Positions 35,417 to 50,400 of a DNA stretch of 64,000 nucleotides are shown here, in pieces. The notes beneath the pieces are model-generated. The model made no database searches and was not told the origin of the DNA. It worked only from the letters and a program-made list of their open reading frames with translations. Within the stretch, counting starts at the first letter, position 1, and every line of letters begins with the position of its first letter. This stretch comes from Acanthochlamys bracteata (taxonomy: Eukaryota; Streptophyta; Magnoliopsida; Pandanales; Velloziaceae), in NCBI GenBank assembly GCA_019914995.1, contig CM034136.1, positions 3,859,270 to 3,923,269 on the forward strand, read 5' to 3'. The position numbers were made by a program, and so were the translations under genes.

Positions 35417-38400
35417 ATGGGAACACAAGGGAAGAACGTGAATAGTTCGAATTCCATGCAGGTAAGTGTTGTTTCAATTGTTTTCTTTCTGGATTTCCAA
35501 TTGTGTCGGGCCACTGGTTTTGTGCCCTAGATTCATGCGAGATCAAATTTTCGCGTTATTTGAAATATTTTAGCGAATCTTTAGTTTTTAACTTTAATGT
35601 CATTTTATTTCGTTCTGCGTGCCTGTAATGTAGTTTGTTAGCTGGAGTACCTAGTGTTCATGTTTACTGCTAGGAGAATGAGTTTGTAGAGATCAGGTCT
35701 AGAGTAAGCTTTTCTAAGAGATCTGGAAGAGGCTAGCTACTCATATACTAGCAATGGAGACTAGCAATACTATGGAGTGTGGTTGTTACTTGTTAATTCT
35801 GGTTTGAAGCAGTTCTCCTGTAACGCTGCAAATAAGATTTTTTTCCTGTCTGTGGCACACAAATTTCTAACTTCTTGATCACACAGTGGTTTGATTTCCT
35901 TACTTGCATGACTAGAGAAGCTTCTTGTGTTTTTGGCAGTTGACTATTTATAACTTCTGGATCAGAAAACTGTAACTCGATGTTCATTTTTTGGGTTTTA
36001 GTCATAATGCATTTGAAAGAAATCAGTATGTGTAACAAGTTTGGCATGTGAATTGTTGTTAGCTATGTAACTTTAGTACGCCTATGTATGCCACCTACAG
36101 GAGTCAGAGTGATATAGGCAGTGGCATTTCTAGAAACATCGATAGAGGGGTGCTTGGTGCTACACAAAGGTTTAATCAGCAGAATTCAATTCGGAGATTT
36201 CCAATTTGATTCTGTGATGATTTCTGATATCGCTATTTAGGTAGACAGCTAACAGGACTTAGAAATTAGCTTCAAGACAAAATCAAAATTTCTTTAACTA
36301 TTTAATGAGATTGCAATAAGTTTTTATTTTACTTATACTCACTGTATCTTCGTATCACCTCATACGTTTGGCATTTCTATTTTAGCAATAATGTTTCGAA
36401 CTAGTTGTAGTTTAGCTTAATTGCCAATGCTTTTCTGAATTTAGTGGAAATTATCAAGTAAAAGAAAAAGTACTTTTGATAAAGCCATCCACTATATTAT
36501 TCTTACTGTGAAATATGGAAATGATATTCTTTTGATGAGGAAATGGATATAATGGTTTTGGTTCCAGTTCACTTTGTTAATTGATTAATTAGATGAAATC
36601 TGTTCATAACTGTATGGAAGTACATGCATCTGCTATAAGAGCTGGTTCTGCTTGACTCATGGTGAATGAATATAAGTTATTGTATTGATGCCAATACAAT
36701 AGGGTAAACAGAGAGAGCCCCTTTTTAAAATTTTGTGATGCAAATTTAACTTGGCCAGCGAGGTTTAGTTTGAATATGTGCTGTTTGCAAGTATGCCTTC
36801 CTCCTGCTATGAATTATGAGTGGTCTCTCAGGATCTGATGTAGTATGTCTGCTTCTTGGTCAGATTTTATTATACTTCAAAGTTGTAGTTGTACCATGAG
36901 TTGATACCACTCATATGTTTCCAATTTATAGGTTACATATAAAGATCAGCTTCTTGCCATTTTTTTATGCATGGAAGGACACAGTTGTACAACATTCGTA
37001 TTGTTGTTATTAAGATATACATTATTTTGAGGAGGATTTACTGTAAGTAGTATCTGTTATTTATGGTGTAAGTATATTTGTTTGAATGTAAATAGGAACG
37101 ACAGGTCATGATTCAAGCCCTCTTTTTCTGCAAAGGATAAAAGGAGACAGTCCCACGTTTATAATAATATGTTTTTAGTATCTTCATTGTTTTGGTCTGT
37201 ATTCCGCTTAAAAATTATGTCTTATAAAAGTTTGTTAGTGTTTATATTTTCAAGTTTTTCTTAGTCATATAGCGGTCATACATGTAAATTAAATTTTAAA
37301 CATATCGCAGCGCGTGAAAGTCTACCGACTGAATGACGAAGGAAAGTGGGATGATCAAGGGACTGGACATGTCACCATCGATTATCTAGAGGTGTTTAGC
37401 CTATCCAGAGTCTTTGTTCTAGACTTCCTCACTTCACCTTTGTTACTGCTAAGAATCTTGTTTTTTCTTGTAATACTCTCCTGTTTTAGACTAGCATGAA
37501 CTGCCTTGTCCTTATATTTGATGCTATTGATTCATAAATGCATTGCTTTGTCTGATGGTCACATGTACGTATGCTAGACAATTATATATCCTTTGGACTA
37601 GAAAGATTTTCTCCTCATCTCTTGGTTTACCTGTTATTATGTTGTCAGCACTCTCATGTTGGTTCCCCTTTAGTATGTGGTTAGTGTTGATTTGCCTCTT
37701 TAAGCTGTCATTTGACACATGAGTGTGAAATAGTGGCTTCACTGAATCAGCTTGCTTTTGATAACCTGGGATGGTTGTAGACTATATAAGAAGTAGGATC
37801 ATAAACGTCAAGCTTTATATGACAATAGCTGATACTGAAAAAGAAAGAAGTTAGAGTGCCTTTAATATGAGCCATCTTCCCTTACTATAATTTAAGTTTG
37901 ACTAAATTGATATTGAGGAATGTTCTATAGCAAAGTACACAATCAGAGTGTTTGAACTCAGAAACATAATAATTCATTAACTTTTGAATCTACAAAAGTT
38001 CCAGTAATTCAATTAGTGTAAAACAGGTAACCAGTTTTGACATATGAATGCATAATAGTTGATGAACCAGTGCATTCTGTTAATTCAATTAATGTTAACC
38101 ATTTTGCACATATGATGCATTATAGTTGATGAACCAATTACTGCATTCTGTAATTCAATTAATGAATTGGGACAATTACTCTTTTTTTTAACGGAGCAAT
38201 CAGTTTGATGTTTATCAATGAACATTCTTAACTTATGATGAGTTAAGACTTGAAAGGTTTCTAAGTTTCAAATCTCTTTTATTGCTACTTGTGATTCTTG
38301 ATATATGGTGCAAAATAGTAGTTTTACTTTAAATAGTCAATGGTAATGTGTGCACATATCATTAAGTTTAATTCAGTTACTTGACCAGAAAATTTTATTG

Positions 38401-41400
38401 AGTTTTGAACTTCAATATGATATCTTAAAAGGAGGCATGTTTTATGTAATCTAGTATTAGCAGTTCAACTTCAAAGAAGACTTCCTTGATGTTTGTACAT
38501 ATCAGTTTTAAGTTTTCATTCAGTTACTTATCAGAATAAATTATTTAGTTCAAAATTTGATACAGTATCTGAAAACTAGCAATGGTTCATGCCATCTAGT
38601 ATGGGTTAACTTTTATATCGCATACACTAACATACAATATGGGACATGCCAAGCTTATATAGGAAAAAACATGACAAACTGCACGTTCTGTTTGATGTGG
38701 CATGTTTCAACCAGTAGTTTATTAAATATTTAGCTAGCTCTTTAGGTAAATACCTAATGGTGAATTTGGTGCTAGTTTCCCCTTGTCTCGATGGAATTTC
38801 TTCGTTCATGGATGTTCAGTATGAATTTGCAATTTGAATCCTATCAGCTTGAGGAGCTTTTTTTCAGTTACTTCCATCAGGCTATATAGAGTTCCTTAGC
38901 ATATTATTCAGTGTGTTCTTGTTTCGATTGCTTTAAAACCTATATATGGATCTGTGGTTTTCACGATGCATCTAGTTATATGCCTCTCTCTCTAGAGGAT
39001 GGCTTTGTTTACTAACCATTGCCAGTTAGCGAGTGGCGTTTGTTTCATTGTGAGCCTCAATCCTTGTGAACCTGTGCCATCACAATATCATTGGACTGTA
39101 TGGATTCCGTAACAATATGTATGAGATTCTGGACAGAGTCTGACATATCAAGGGCATTTTTTCTTGTTTTTGTATACCCTTCTGAGGTAAATCTTCTTTA
39201 TATAATTCTGAACGTAGAGCATTAAAGGGTTTGCTGTTGGGATCCTGAGTAAATGTAACGTAATGATGATTGTTAATGTAATGATGATTGTTTTTCACAT
39301 ATCATTTTGGACTTTCTAAACTGCTGTTTGTTACAGAGGTCTGAGGATCATGGTTTAGTTGTTATTGACGAAGAAGATAATGAGACCATACTTGTCCACC
39401 GCATTTCCTCTGATGAGATTTACAAAAGACAAGATGGTAATGCACCGTTACTTTCTCCATCAAATTCTCTCCACCAAGCATTTATTCTTCAAAAGTGGTT
39501 TTGAGTGTACTCCCGTTTATGCTTTAGACACAATTATAAGTTGGCGAGATCCAGAATGTTCTTTGGAGTTGGCTCTTAGCTTTCAAGAGTCTACTGGTTG
39601 CTCTTATATCTGGTATATTCCTAATTTTAGTGCGATGTTACAGTAACCTTTTATCAAGATTTTTGGCTATTAAAATTTGCATGTCCTTCCTCCCTAGGGA
39701 CCATATATGCACCGTCCAAAGAAATATGCACTTTAACACGCTTGGAAGTAAGTTAGCCTGTTGACTTTGTTTTGATGCTGAAGTCACAATATTTTGATTT
39801 TGCTGTTCAGTATTTCAGTAGCATATACATACCGTCTTATAGTTTCACATGAAAAATACCATAACAGATTTGGAGGTTGGTCCTCATCCAGCAATTGAAG
39901 CTCTTGACGCGACTGGTGCTTCACAGTCAAATGGTAATGCCTTCACTTACTGTATCTTGTATAAGGTATATGCATTTGTTCTTTGTACAATGGCATCGTA
40001 TGTAGGATGCACTGCATAGTCATTCTTCAAGGAAATATATGAAGTAGGTGCAAGTAGGCGTTGTTACTTGGTAGAACCGTAGAACCAAGATTATTATCTA
40101 TAAACATAGTTACAAGTGTGCTATGTGGGAATAATATGGTGAAAGTGTAAACTTCCGTCTTCAGTAAATTTCGCTAAAGTTGGAAAATTCATTAATATTT
40201 GGAAGATGAAGATGCTTAAGAATAGCTTCATATGTATGATATAAAATTTTATCTAGATGATAAAAATGTAGTTTTTCTACTTCTAGCACAATATTCAATG
40301 CTCTTAACTTTTTAATCTAGGCGAAAGTAAAATGTAAAACAAAGTATTTCTGTCAAAATATCAAATCTCAAAAAAAACATTATTTCCTTGATGAATAAGA
40401 AGTTTTTTCTTTGCTTTTTTTGAGAGAATAAATGATTTAATTTTAAAATATATCATGGAATTACTGTGTTTCCTAAGAAGAAAATCATGATTGAATTGAA
40501 TAGAGTATGACATAAAGAGAGAGAAAAGTATACTTATGCTGCCGTAAAGGAGATTAATATACTTATTAAATAATTGTCTAAACCTGTTTTTAAGATGGAG
40601 CTGAGAAGGCAGCCTTATGCTGTTTATCAATGCTATTTTTTCCATGTGCAGATGAATCCTTCCATATTGTCAATAGCGAATTAAGAGAGCTACCGTCTGT
40701 CGAGCTGTCTACGTTACCTCTGATTTTAAAGGTTACTTCAGCATCTTACTTTTAGATGTGCAATACTTCGCTAAGTTATTGTGCACCTTGCAGATGATTT
40801 TCTTTATTTTAGTTACACATTTCATTCATGTGCTTACCCTTCTATTGCTATATTGCATGGAGTCAATTGTTTCTAGTTTTCATATTTTTTTTTTTAACAT
40901 TTTTGTAAGTTGTGTTATTTGCATGTCTTTTATTCTCTACTAGTACATCTGTTGTGTTTGTACGAAGGTGCTCTAGCATGTTACAGTGGCCGCTTTACCG
41001 GCTTCTAAGTGGTGCGTGTCATACATGTTGAAACGACACAAGTTTGCTAGATTCTTTCCAAGACATGGATTTCGCAGCCAAAGCCTGAAAGTGGCTTAAT
41101 GTTTTGAATTCGTAGGTAACACCATGATAGATGATTAGATATTTTAAATAGCGAAGCAAACGGTTTGATGTTTGAATAGAGTTTTTGTATATAATTACTA
41201 GTAGCTTTTTGTGTAAACCCTGATATACTTGTAATGGATTTTGATGTACAGTTCCTCAAGCTAGTTAAGGTGATCTCACGGAATCATTATGTGCTGGCCT
41301 ATTGCTAATTGTTGTTTTCCACCCATTGGGACAAGGCTTTGTTGTCGTTGTTGTTCTTGTTGTATGTCCTGCTCTATAGCAAGAGTGGAGAACATCATAC

Positions 41401-44400
41401 AAGCTCATTGGAGGCATTTGCTATATAATATATGTTTTGCTCCTACTTTTTCGGTCTTACTTTGCCATTTAGGTAAAATAGTAAAATTTTATTATAAATT
41501 TTCTAACTTTAATTGCCTGCCAAATTCTTTGCCATTTGTTTTTATTTTGAAGGTCAATTGATGACCCTTGTTTCTTTAAACAATGTGAAAGGGCATTCAC
41601 ATGTTACAGATATTGTACTTAGCAGCGGTTATGTTGGTTTTAAAAACTTTATTTTGTTGCTCTATCTATACTGTCTTGCATCTGAATTTGTATATGTTTG
41701 TATCTTTCCAAAATGTTTAATAAAGTTTTTGTTCCATGTGCAGACTGTGGTTGAATGCAGAGTAACAGATCAGATGCGTGTTGCGGAACTGATTGTACAA
41801 GACGTAAGAATCATTGTGTCTTTGTTCTGGCTGATTAATTTGTAATTTTGTGGAATGCACAAATGGCATTTGTATGTACATATGTGCATTGATTCTGAAA
41901 ATGTTGGTACATTTAATAGCTCTATGAACCGTATCTCTCCATATGGAAAGTTTGCTTTCAATTTGCTCGTCTTTGTTGTGCATTTCACATCATGGCCTCT
42001 TCATTTGGAAGTTTTCAATATTTAAGCACAATTCATCCATTGATATTTTAAAATGAGTTGCATTTAGTACATGCATTTTAGCAGTTCGTTTAATTTGTGT
42101 TCAGTTATGCCTTACTAGTTCTGTTTGAAGCTTTTTGCCAACCAGGTCTACTGAATTATGTTTCAATCGCAAAGTATTCAATTGATGTAGAGGTGGTTGT
42201 GATTTGAAAATCTTGTTTTGTTCGTTAGCTCCATATTTATGAGATACTTGCTCAATATAACATACATTGATTCGCTACTTTCTCACTCAGATACAGAAAT
42301 GCTTTTAACTAATTTAGCTTTGTATCTGAAGGTGAGTACTTAAAAGAGGGCACTTGCAGTCATTATCTAAAGTTGACACTTTTAGAGTTTTCCTTGCTCT
42401 GTGTATGCGTACAGGCAGGCATGCATAGGCAACAATGTCTAATTGTAGATTGAAGTGATAACTAATCTTTAGAAGTTAGTGCGTCTGAGGGTGCTTTTGT
42501 TTAGTTTTGATGTATGAGATTATGAAGTTTATGCCTTCATGTATGTTAACAATTGAAATAACCTCATGATTGATAGTTGTATTTCTTAGTATTTAGACTT
42601 TTTTTGTTGGTGCTCTTTAATTTGCCTTAAGGGCTCGTATTTCAGTTTGCAAAACACGTTCTTAACAAATACCATTTGTTCATAAGTATGTGTATGCCTT
42701 ATCCTAACAGAAATTATTGTTCTGTCTACTGCAGCAAGATTTTTTTCCTAAGCTTGTGGAGCTGTTTAGGATGTACGAAGACCTTGAGAACATGGACGGT
42801 CTGCATTTGGTATTTAAATTGGTTAAAGGGATAAGTAAGATTCTGTCAAGCTCACCCTTACGCTGTTCATACTGTTGGTTTTAACAACATCCTGCTAACA
42901 TTTTATTTCCATTTGTCTAGTTATGCTGAACAGCTCACAGATTTTTGACAGAATCTTCAGTGATGAGTTTATCTTGGATATTATTGGATGTCTTGAATGT
43001 ATGTGCAATTTCATTCACTCTTTCTTTTTCTAACCTTGGTTAGCATACTTGTCTTCTTAATTAGTGTTTGATTTGTATTTGGAGTTTTCTTTTATCTATT
43101 CAGTTTTCTGATTTTGATGCATACAACTACCTTTTCTTTTTCTCTCTGTTAGTTTCTAGTTTTTTTTTATTCTTCACTTGCTTTGTATGTTTTCCATCTT
43201 GTCATTATGTGTTGCTAGGAACCAAGTTTTGCATTTGCATTTCCCCCAGAAGTAAACTGGCATACTTTGACATATTAACCTAAATTTCTCAAATTCTTCA
43301 CCGATTATAGTGGAATTTCATGAGTTGACAAGGAACACCTAATAGATATCTGTGGACTTTGTGGTCCTTGGATGTCTTATTAAGATGTACACCGCTAATG
43401 TAGTTATCTTTAATGATCTATCGGAGCCACTATCGCTTTGTCAGATACTGTCCAACTGGCTATAAAATATGCTGATGCACGAGTTACCAACGTCTTTTGT
43501 TCTGAATACATGTTCTTATATAAGAATGAGTCTGTGCATGTCATCAAGATTCTTGCACAATTTTGAGGTCAGATAGCTTTGGAAGGGTGAGATCATTAGA
43601 AAAAGGTCAGCTTCAGAAAAATGGATCACAAACGTTAAGGAAGGCACAAATGAGGAATGGCAGTTAGCTGACAAAGCTTGGGGTACACATTGTAAGCTGA
43701 CGAGGAGGAAGTAGAGTACAAGTTGCAGCTGAGGTACGAAGAAAGAAGAGGGAGAAGATGACTGGAATGTTGCTTGGGTTTGACATGGAGATAGTTCATT
43801 ACATGAGTATAGGGTGTAGGGAATCAGAAAATGAGTTTAGATGGGCTATTTTAGGTTTCATTGATATTAATGAGTTCCTAAAAATTTGTAAGTATCTTTA
43901 GTAACCTGCCTGTGATCACCAACTAACGAGAGGTGTATTTTATAATCTGATCTCCCAACAGCAAAAGGATCTATATGTTGTTAGGCACTGATTTTAAACT
44001 TAAAAATGAGTTGACAGGATTTGTAAGCTCCCTGGTGTTGACAGGGTAGAATTATTTCACCTTTCTGGCTTGCCTATTAACTTCTGCCTAAAACTATTTG
44101 AGTTGTATAAAGATGCCTTGGTTAGTTTTATCATTGTCAGGTGTCTTCTTTGTGCATTAGGTTAACTTGAGATAAGTAAGGCGGTGCAGACTTGCACGAA
44201 CAAGGCATATGTAGATAAACTATGTAGATAAGTAACTAAAATAGCCATCTCACATTGAAGGATCTCAGTAGAAGGTGAATAGCTTTTGGGAATGATTTAC
44301 TGCAAATGCTATTACTTGTAATTGTAAAATAGTTTTCTGAAAACTTATTGATAACAAGAAGTTGCTTTTAGATCTTAATGCATTCCTCTCTACAGATGTT

Positions 44401-47400
44401 TTTTTCTCCTAAGAGAAAAGCTTTTAGGGGCTAAGTCTGCTAGTTGAAGACACTAATTAGTCTTTAAAAAGTAACTTGTTTATTTTATATTTCTGGTAGT
44501 TTGGCTGTTTCTATTTGCTACATCTGCATGGTTGAGTTGGTTTTGTCATTTACATACAAACTTCACATTTTAAGTAATGTAACTGCATATATGTTCTTGT
44601 AAGAAGATCGCATGTTGGTATTTATGTCGTGCCCCTTGTTGCAAATTAGACCTGCTTTTTTTACTTGTGTGTCTGTTTATGGTCACACTCATGTAATTTC
44701 TCATTTAGCTGATTCTGCCAGTGAACCTACTGGTCTGTTTGGTTCATTTGCCATGCTATTATTGTTTCTTGCATCTTTGTTTCTGACTAGGTGCTTCACA
44801 GTTTTGTTTGTTATATAGTTGATGTTACTAAGTTTAGGTAGAGTAGTAGGATTAGTCTGCTTTCCTGCATCAATCTTCAGTTTTGCCTGTTTTCTATAAC
44901 CTGGCAATGCATTTTTCTTTCTCTGAGGATATTTTTGCATTGAACTGTTTGAGAAAATTGAAATTTAAGGATTCTGGTTGGTGGCAGCATGTGTGGATTA
45001 GTTGGTTGAGTTTGCTTATTTGTTATATGTTTGACAGATGATCCAGAGGTAGCTCAAGTACAAAGACACCGCTCTTTTCTCCAAGAACATATAGTTTTTA
45101 AAGAGGTAACGTTATCTTTCCTTGTCCATGTAATTTTTCTTTACTAAATTACTTGATTCTGAGTTGATTTTCCATTCCAGGCTATTCCTATTCGAGATCC
45201 TCTTGTGCTTTCCAAAATTCATCAAACATATCGAGTGGGTTATATCAAGGTTTGGATGCCTTTGTTTTATCAGAGTTTGATTGGACATCAATGTCATGGT
45301 TTGTTTCTAGATAATAAAGGTTACTGCTTCTGCACCCCAGGATGTGATCTTACCACGTGTATTGGATGAGGCAACAATTTCAAGTCTCAATGGGATTATT
45401 CATGCCAACAGTGCTACTGTGAGATTCTTATAATAGATCCTTCTTTGTTGAAAATATTATTTGCCGAATCAGGCTTTAGGTGATGCATGTTCATGCCATT
45501 TATTTTTGGATGGTTTTCGTTTACCTGTTGTTCCGGCATTTAAGGGGAAACCATCATCATCTAATTCCTAGATGCGACCATTGACTTTGACATGCAATGA
45601 TACCGTGGTTCTCATAGCTATATCAAATTATAAATTTTCCTTATGGTGTTACTTGTTATCTGATTTAGATATTACTTTTGCTAGGTCGTTTCATTGTTAA
45701 AGGATGATATTTCATTTATTCAAGAGCTCTTTGCAAGAACGAAATCATCGTCCACATCAGCAGAATCGAAGAAAAATCTGGTAATATTTTGTCTTGGATC
45801 TTTTATAGCTATCTTAGTTTTGAGGTGATTTTTGTACCATTGTAATAGATAATGCGATCTCCTGCGATTAATCTCTTTGTTTTTTATGTATATGCTTCTT
45901 TTAATTGCACCATGTCGAAAGAAGTTCTTTGATTGCTTGTTTCTCATCAGCATGATCGTTATGATTATTTTGTTGTTAATTAGTCATGTAGTATACCCAG
46001 GACGTGTTTGGAAGCCATTGTCTCGCTACTCCTCTATTCAGGTTGCGTTTTTCAGCTGTCAAGTTATCATCTCTTGGCAGCACTGTGTTGTTCCTTTGTA
46101 AATATTACTTGAGCTATTATGCATTTTGAGGGGTATGGTGTCAATGCAGTTTAGAGAATACAAGCATACCTTCTTTGCATATTGGATCTATCTTAAGTAA
46201 TACACACCCTTAATTACATCGAAGTTAGTTCATATAAGATGATGCTTGTGCTTTTAGAGCAAATCTTTAACTCGTCCTTAATAAAATTGAAGCAACAGGT
46301 TAAACTTATTATAGCGAAGATGCTTGTGCTATAAATGGAAAATATTGATAAGGGTGAGTGGACATCTGCGGTTAAGTTAATGTACTTGAATCTGTCAATT
46401 TATGAGTTCAGAATGGGGACTGGAACAGTGAGCGATTTACATCGAGATTTAGAGTGCACATAACATGTTAATACTTATTTAGCAACTTGCTAATGGAGAT
46501 TTGAGTTACTGAAGGTGGACTACTGGACTATTTATTAGGTTGCAGCTTCTTGATGAGTTTGGAAATTGTTGTGATTGTGTGGGCTTGAAGAGGTTACTTT
46601 TAGAAGCACGCCTTAAGTACAGTGAGCATTTGTGGGAGTTTTGATATACTTTGACCGACTTGGTATTCGTTACTAGTTATCGTATTGTTCTTCATGCCAT
46701 ATGAAAGCAACACCTTTGTATGAGCTTTCGTGCTATTTTAATGCAAGTAGATTTTACTCTCTATTTTCATGCAGCACCTACAACAACATGTTACTGTCTC
46801 TAACTCTGCACTAATCATCTAAAAATCCTCATAGTATGTTCCCTTGATATTTTGGTTGTATATTGAGATGGCATGCATGTTTGCACTGATGGTTAAAGCT
46901 ACGCAAGTCATGTGTAAAAGTTGTTTTATTTATTTTTCATGAGAAATAGTTACTGCATCTCTATAAGCACGTTGGCATATTTTCATGTATTGTCACGTAA
47001 TTTGAGTCTTCAGTTTTAACTTTGTTTTTGGTTCAGGTATTGTTTTTACATGAATTTTGTGCTTTAAGCAAGAGCCTGCCCCTTGTTCAACAATTGCGGC
47101 TATTGCGGTATTGACATTACTCTCATCCATATCCTCATGTTTTTATTACCTATCTGTTAATGTTTAAAGCTTCAGTTAATGAAGGAGCATGTAGTTCACA
47201 TTTATCTCTACAAGATCTGGATGGTTGTTCTTCTTAATGAGCTAACAACTGCAATCAAGCAAAATTGTATTCTGGTAGCCACTTGTTAAGAGCAACAGTA
47301 ACCTGTTGCTAGTGTATTCACCTTTCAAATCTCCTCCTATTTCTTCTGCTATTTCTGTATCTCCTGTTCCAGTATGAGCTCATGTTCCTTCTGCTTATTA

Positions 47401-50400
47401 AAGGCATTTGATTTAGATACCAGAATATGTACCTTTTATGGTGTTTGGATTAAAGTTGGCCCACTTAAAAGTATTATATGATTTAACTTCTAGCATCGTC
47501 GTAATTTGTTGGTAAAAGTAGAAAGGTATTTCTTTATTTACCTTTGCATGTTGATCATATTTGTGTTATCGCTGAAAGAAATTCCTTGCTTCAGGGATTT
47601 TGCTAGTGAAGGCATATTTGACATTATCACTGAGGCATTGGAGAGTCAGGACAAGAAGCTTGTCTCTACAGGGTTAATATGCTGGCCATTGATAGTGTCT
47701 TCTGTTTTAACTTTATTTGTAAACCTATTTAATGTTAGATCATTTAGAAAAACTTATGTAACTTTTAATTATTTTTGTTGTGACAGGACTGAGATTCTGA
47801 TCCTATTCCTTAATCAAGACCCGAACCTCCTTAGGTCATATATCATTCAACAAGAGGGACATTCTCTTCTAGGTCTTCTGGTAAAGAAAAATCTGTGCCT
47901 GAGATGACTGTTTTCTCTTTTCTTATGAGTTTAGCATTATAATGTTGTTAACTTTAGGATTCACGGCTTTGGTTTTGGAATCAGAGCTACATGCTACATG
48001 TTCCTGTAAGAGTTAGTTCCTAGTAAAATTTTCTTGCTCAAGTGTTCTTAACTTTCACTAATCGACACAGTAGTGCATTTTAGAGCGTATTATATCCATG
48101 GATTCATCATTTTGACCGGAGGCTATACTAATGTTGGGTATAAGCCATAAAATATAATGTTGACTCGTTTAGTTTGTCCAGGTGGGTTCGATTGATTTCA
48201 ATTACTGATTGAATATGTATTCCTTCTAGCTGTTATTGCCAGAATCCCATTTTTATCTTTGCTAACTAGCATTCTGTTATCGCATAATACTCTGAGGTTA
48301 TATCTCTTGTCAAGATGTGTATTTTCAGATTTTCTAATATTTGTGAAGCTTAATAGTTTTAAATTCTCTGAGAATTAGTAGCATTCTTTTTGCTGGTCTT
48401 ATTTAGACTAAATAAAATTCTCCAATCTACCCTAAATAACTTCTGATCAGATTCCTGTAATTTCATGGCAGTGACTGGGTAATTGAATGGACTTTTTAAC
48501 TCCCTTTTAACTATATACCTCCTTGGCTACATTGCTCTTCGCAACTTTGCAAATTATAATATGTATTTTGTGGTTATTGATGAATGAGTTCCATCATTGT
48601 TTGCTTGTCTAGGTTAAAGGTATGATAACAGATTTGGGAGAGGACATGCACTATCAATTTCTGGAAATTTTACGAATTTTGCTGGATTCCTATACATTAT
48701 CTGGTGCACAGGTGCCTTCTCTTCTGGCTTCAATATTGTTCCTACCTATGTTATACAAAACTTTTATGTTTGGGTGCTGTAAACCTCAATTTGAAAGACA
48801 TACATAATAATGAATTCTGAAACTTTGGTTTCTGTTGACTGCAAAAAGTTCAAGCTCAATTGATCTAACTTACATATGCTTTAGAAAGTTAGCAATCATA
48901 ACATTGTCTAGGGAAAAGAAATTTCCTAGACTCCTGCTTACTTCCATTGCATATAACATCCAAGAAGATGCTCTTAAAGCTCGTAAATTTGAGCTCACTG
49001 GTAAATTCTCTATCTAGTTTTCTCTGCCAGATTTTGCTACAAGTTCTGCTAGGATTGGTTTTAGTGTAGTCCCTGTATAACTTCTGATTTTGCCAATTGT
49101 GTAAATTGTTACTGTCTGATGCTGACACATTTTGAAGATGCTTTTCTTTTACATATAGTAGCTGCAACCGAGGCAGGATGTTCCTGTAGGTAAAATAATT
49201 AGCTTGGTGGTCTGTTTATTTTTTTATTATTTTAAAAATAATTTTTATAAATGATATTTTCCTGAAATGGGCTGGACAGCTGGTTTCTTGTACCGCATCT
49301 TCAAAATCAAATTGTTTAAGTACTTCTATTGTTAAAAAATGTGCTTATAAATAGTGTTAGAGAAGTTATAATAATCTGACCCACCACTTGATAGGACAAG
49401 AGTCTTCTTGTTTTTGTAGTAAATCTGTAGTTTGATGCATTTTGGGTCGCCTATTTATCATCTCCTATTTTGCAGAAAGAGGCAATTGTTGAGATTTTCT
49501 ATGAAAACTACTTGGATAAGTTAATTGATGTCATAACATCATCCTGTCCCCTAAAAAGCACTTCTCAAGGAGTTCCTAAGCCAGCTGTTTCTTCTGGAAA
49601 AGTTTCTGTGCAAGCTGCAAATAAGCCTGAAATATTGTTAAACATCTGTGAGCTGCTTTGCTTTTGTGTTCTCCACCATTCTTACAGGATAAAGTAAGTC
49701 GTATGATTTTACACCTCCTTGGATGCAGTTTACGTACGGCTTGACATTCTAATGTTCGTGTTTTTTATAGGTCTAATTTCCTTATGAATAATGCCATAGA
49801 GAAGGTCATGCTTCTAACGCACAGAAAGGAGAGATTCCTAGTCGCCGCTTCTATTCGGTTTATGCGTGCAATTATTTCTCGTAATGTTAGTAGCTTTATT
49901 TTATTCATCCTTGAATAGTTAACTCCATTTCTCAGTTCAAGAGTTCATGACCTGCTTAGTTTGAGAAATGTACTTTCTTGCTAGGCTTACCACAAAGGAG
50001 CCTTTTCATTGAAGTACTTGGTGGAGTGTCCCTCGATAAAAATTGCTTTAGTCATAAAATTGTTTGACCCCAATAGTCCTTCCACTCAAATTTATGTTTA
50101 GTAATAGCAGCAGCAATAGGAAGAGCTGAGCTGTAGGACCAACGCCAGTAGTGATTGGCAGAAGTGAACTGGCTATCCAGCTTCAAATTCTCAGATGTAT
50201 TGTTCCAGTCCTACTATGGCTGTGTTTTTTTTTGGCCTTTTTGTATTTTATAAATCGTTATGCTCATGCCCTCTCTTCTATGTTCGGCCTATTTTTTGCT
50301 CTTCTATTTGCACGATATATATATGATCTCAGTAATTATATGGCTCGGTATTGCCATATAAGCTTGAGTGCATTAGCTAATATGACTGTTCTTGTTTTCC

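Noticed and set aside
41289-41845. Plus-strand frames of 90 and 110 codons with VSLNNVKGHSHVTDIVL
   Set aside because: This sequence is intron 7 of PP4R3 and its inverted copy. The live gene splices around it in phase.
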